64,000 bases of DNA from Pyrus communis (taxonomy: Eukaryota > Streptophyta > Magnoliopsida > Rosales > Rosaceae), in NCBI RefSeq assembly GCF_963583255.1, contig NC_084817.1:16002121-16066120 (forward strand), written 5' to 3'. Below, in pieces: positions 60,901-64,000 of this stretch (position 1 is the first letter of the stretch; each line of letters starts with the position of its first letter). The notes under the pieces were generated by a model, which worked only from the letters and a program-made list of their open reading frames with translations, made no database searches and was not told where the DNA came from. The translations under genes and the position numbers were made by a program.

Positions 60901-63521
60901 TGCAAGGTATGGCATGCTCCTTCAGTAATTTGTGTGTTTTTATCAAGAAGTGATCTTCTCACCAATGGTGAGTCATCCTGAAATGTGTAAGAAGGAAAAG
61001 AAAAATGTCCGTGAACATATAATTAGTGGCAATTCAAGAGTGACAATGAAATCAAATCTGAAGAAACTGAAGAGTATATAAATAGTATGTGATGCAAGTC
61101 AACTAACTGGATTAAGCATTACTGGTGATTGATATCAGATGCATAACACGCTTACTGCAGTGTTCTCATGCCATCTATTTAATAAATTTTATAAAGTGCA
61201 TTTCTTTTACCATTTGTCAATCAGTCTATAAATGGGACAGCTCACTAGAAAAATCAGTGAATATTATTAAGTTAGCTAAAGACACGTTTATACTTTAGCA
61301 ATAAACCATCATGAGCTCCAGGGACCAAAACCTCAAATTCCATCAGGATTCAGGAATATGTTTTCATTAGCTTTACCGGAAATGAAGTTCGAACAAGAAG
61401 TCCACCGGAATAACAGGTAACCAAGAAAAATGAAGGACTACACTAGGATGCACAAACCAGAACCAAACATAAATATCTTTGCCCTTAAAATTGTAAAGTG
61501 AAAGATCTCTGGAGAAATATGGAAATCCCATCTTTGAGCAAGCTGGAGAACAGACTTTGCAGCAGCTATAATCTAATACAAGCCTTATCACTTTCATTGC
61601 AATAGAAATAAGGTAAACCAAATGAGTGGTGTTCGTAATTCACTGAACACAGATCTTAAAAGCACAAAAAAAAAAAAAAACAAAAAAAAAAAAAGAAGCA
61701 GAAAATTGTAGCCTTTTTATTCAGTTGTGTGTTGCTCAGAATTGCCGTTCACAATAATGAGCATCAGTCACAGACTCACAATAAAAGCCTAAACAAACAG
61801 TTGAGAATCTCATTTCTGAATGTGAATTTAAAAACTTACGTCAAAGTTTCAAAGCATCCCTCTTCCCATATTAGCAGAAATCTGGAAGAAAAAGAATTGT
61901 AACAATAAACTCAACCACTAATGCAGTCATGCTTATGAAAACAAAACCACATGTTTGACTGGTTCATTCAAGCACCACAGAGATTCTAGTCAAAAGCTGA
62001 GACGATATCCAAACACATGTGTTTAAAAAAATTAAAAAAAAACTGAGCGCACGGCAGAGATATGTAATTAAATGAGTTCGTTAATTTGACCTTCAATTCA
62101 CTTGAGCCAGAACGAAGAATTAAACCCATATAAAAGTTAAGGACAAGCTCATACAGTTTAAAACTTTCTATTTGATGACGGAATCTGAAATCATACCCTG
62201 AGGTGATACCCTCTGCAGTTTCTCCCTTTTGCAGCATTGTTGACAAAATGCCACAGAGCTCATTAATTTGCCATTTAGTGTTGTCCTCGAGCTCATTAAT
62301 TTGCTGTTTGGTGTGAGTTCCCCGGTGTGGAAAGAAACTCTTGACAAGTGTTTTCAGGCCATATATCTGCAAAATAAATGGTTAGAGAAATCAATGGAAC
62401 TATCTGTAAGAAATGAACAATTTCAATACAAGTTATTCTCTAAGTTACATAATCATCTTCGGTGATTTTGGACCCCTTGGTGGGTTGATCCTTGCATAGA
62501 CACAGAATCGACCACTTCTTTCACATGAGCCCCTAACAACACTTCTAATTCATTAACCTAAATGATACATACAGGCTACGTATCATAATTCCTGCAAACT
62601 ATAACAGTGCCAAAAATTCTAAACAGAAAAGGTATCCACTCTGTCAACCAAATCTTTTAGTAACGTAATGACATACTTTCTCCTCCTCCATGGTAAACAG
62701 TTCAGCAAAAATTTAAATTGGTTAATTCCATACAGAAATTAAGGAAATTTTTCAAGAAGATCAGCTCAATTTAACACTGAATTGTCAACTATTTCATCAA
62801 ATCCCACTCACAGCACAACTCAACTCAAGTTTTTTTCATATACAAAAATGTAATATAAAAAAACTTTTTCTAGTGTTCATTGCATATAATTTTGTCTTCT
62901 TCTCACACAAATTTTTTTGTTTAAACATATAGCATTGCAAATTAATTCATGTATTTCAACCTGTTTATCAATAATAGAGTACATTAGCAGGAATCAAGAA
63001 GGGAAAGTCAAGGCACATACTCCCTGTAAACTAGAGAGAAAATCCAAACTTTGATGGTAAACACCATTAACAGCTGAACAAAATACTAATACTTTAACTG
63101 AAAAACTGTTACCATTCAGAACCCACCTTTAATTTGCAAGAATCACTAGACCAAGACACATAATCGAAAGAGTCTACATAATCTGAAGATTTCACCTACA
63201 CAAAAGAAGTTCACATATTTTACAACCAATTCTCAACGAGGACTTGAAGCAAATAAATATTCAACATAGATCCTCGTTTAGGGAAAATAAAATATCTATA
63301 TCCAAAACCTACTACATTCTGGCATCAACAAAGTCCAAATAGAGTGAGTTCATATTTATCTCACAGTTGATGTCAATTACTTGGAAAATATTTTGATATA
63401 TATAAGAGATGATCTCTCCAACTTGGCTTTGGAATGTTGAAATAGAATGCTGTGCAAGACACCCCAAGGACTGTAACAGTGTTGGCATGTTCTGCCCAAT
63501 TAGTAGAGAATCCACAAGTTC
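57974..63521 (-). pseudogene. PDS5: PDS5-like sister-chromatid cohesion gene, 3' portion, degraded
   Basis: PDS5 binds cohesin and controls its loading and release. Fifteen exons are recognisable: 63521-63381 (LLIGQNMPTLLQSLGCLAQ), 63195-63127, 62366-62197 (IYGLKTLVKSFFPHRGTH), 61596-61477, 60977-60842, 60762-60566 (SREAQMRQISGVQEG), 60467-60320 (ALVNASNAAGALDITKD), 60230-60117, 59981-59898, 59785-59351 (Lys/Ser-rich, RRRKRDLSPSDSDND), 59278-59211 and 59129-59078 (Tudor-like GQRIKFLSPVDK / FYSGTVDGYN), 58866-58776, 58170-58094 and 57995-57974. Lesions: exon 4 has lost its acceptor (AG to AA, 61597) and donor (GT to AT, 61476) and has a 2-nt insertion; exon 5 has one extra A; exon 13 lacks 2 nt. 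Exon 3 contains an in-frame 33-bp repeat. Exon phases agree once these are allowed for, so these are true lesions. The 5' exons lie outside the window. Confidence 0.88.
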
Positions 63522-64000
63522 CTAGACATAATGAACAAAGTTGATTCAGTATGGATAACTCAGCATTATTTGAGTATGCATGCAAACTATGACATTCTGA
63601 AATTCTCAGATGTACAGCAAACAAAGAGGTAGTTCACTAATATATCCATATATAACCCATTGTCAGACTTGGGTCTCTTGTGAGGGTGAACTTGAACAAC
63701 AATAAGACTTTAAATAGAATGAAAATGTATACGGCACATAAACACACACACACACAAACAACACAGATGCATGTGGATATAACAAATGGTAACCCAATAC
63801 AGCTAACAACTTATTAGGAGGCAAATGAACGCCATAAAGTGTATGTGATTTAGAAATATAAATAGATTATCTATAGAACCTAGTTTATGTAAAGCTGAAA
63901 CAATATTTTAAAGGGCGAAGGTGTAGGCGTGGCGTTTCATGGATAGCCCCGCCTAGGCTAAAGCCTTGAGGAGTGAGGCGAAGCCTTATGGGACCTAAAT
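63522..64000. other. Upstream intron-like sequence and repeat start
   Basis: It is probably intron of the PDS5-like gene. From about 63905 a GC-richer segment (TAGGCGTGGCG, GCCTAGGCTAAAGCC, GAGGCGAAGCC) resembles the repeat family at 46490-46899 and is cut by the window end. Confidence 0.4.

Overview
This is nuclear DNA from a flowering plant, probably a woody eudicot. Rosaceae (apple/pear type) is my best guess from the repeat families and protein style, but this is inference. The evidence for a plant nucleus is GT-AG introns, plant-only protein families (LACS9, a 2-oxoglutarate dioxygenase, PMI1, plant PDS5), a plastid-DNA insertion, and abundant plant transposons.

The left 23 kb is a nested transposon block. 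A non-autonomous hAT element (225-1905) lies beside a broken first exon of a GDSL esterase/lipase. A fragment of an antisense LTR (from 3542) is split by a Copia retrotransposon on the minus strand (4938-13144). A decayed CACTA (En/Spm-like) element follows (about 13304-22960). Its transposase gene is cut by a second hAT element (13997-17231) carrying five ~340-bp tandem repeats, and its second-gene region holds an almost identical 802-bp tandem duplication.

From 24.4 to 36 kb there is a PMI1-like pseudogene (+), an apparently intact two-exon gene of an uncharacterised plant-specific family (-), several SINE-like repeats, and a ~380-bp nuclear copy of plastid rpl16 exon 2. A third hAT element occupies 36849-38919.

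The clearest functional gene is LACS9, a long-chain acyl-CoA synthetase of plastid-envelope type (-, 39229-44570). It has eleven coding exons in perfect phase, 695 aa, and a Tourist-like MITE in its last intron. The 45-55 kb stretch is gene-poor: SINEs, a small hAT-like element, and a fourth hAT element (50143-54469) with a 2.2-kb solo LTR inside it. An intact three-exon 2-oxoglutarate/Fe(II) dioxygenase gene (+, 56077-57282) follows. Facing it is the 3' portion of a PDS5 cohesin-cofactor gene (-, 57974-63521 and beyond the window). Its fifteen exons are recognisable, but it carries frameshifts and two lost splice sites.

Three genes look intact: the unknown-family gene, LACS9 and the dioxygenase. 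No operon-like or pathway cluster is apparent. Much of the rest records insertion, internal deletion and mutational decay. I found no convincing new biological system. The most informative items are the nested insertions with readable target-site duplications and the splice-site and frameshift decay of the PDS5 copy.
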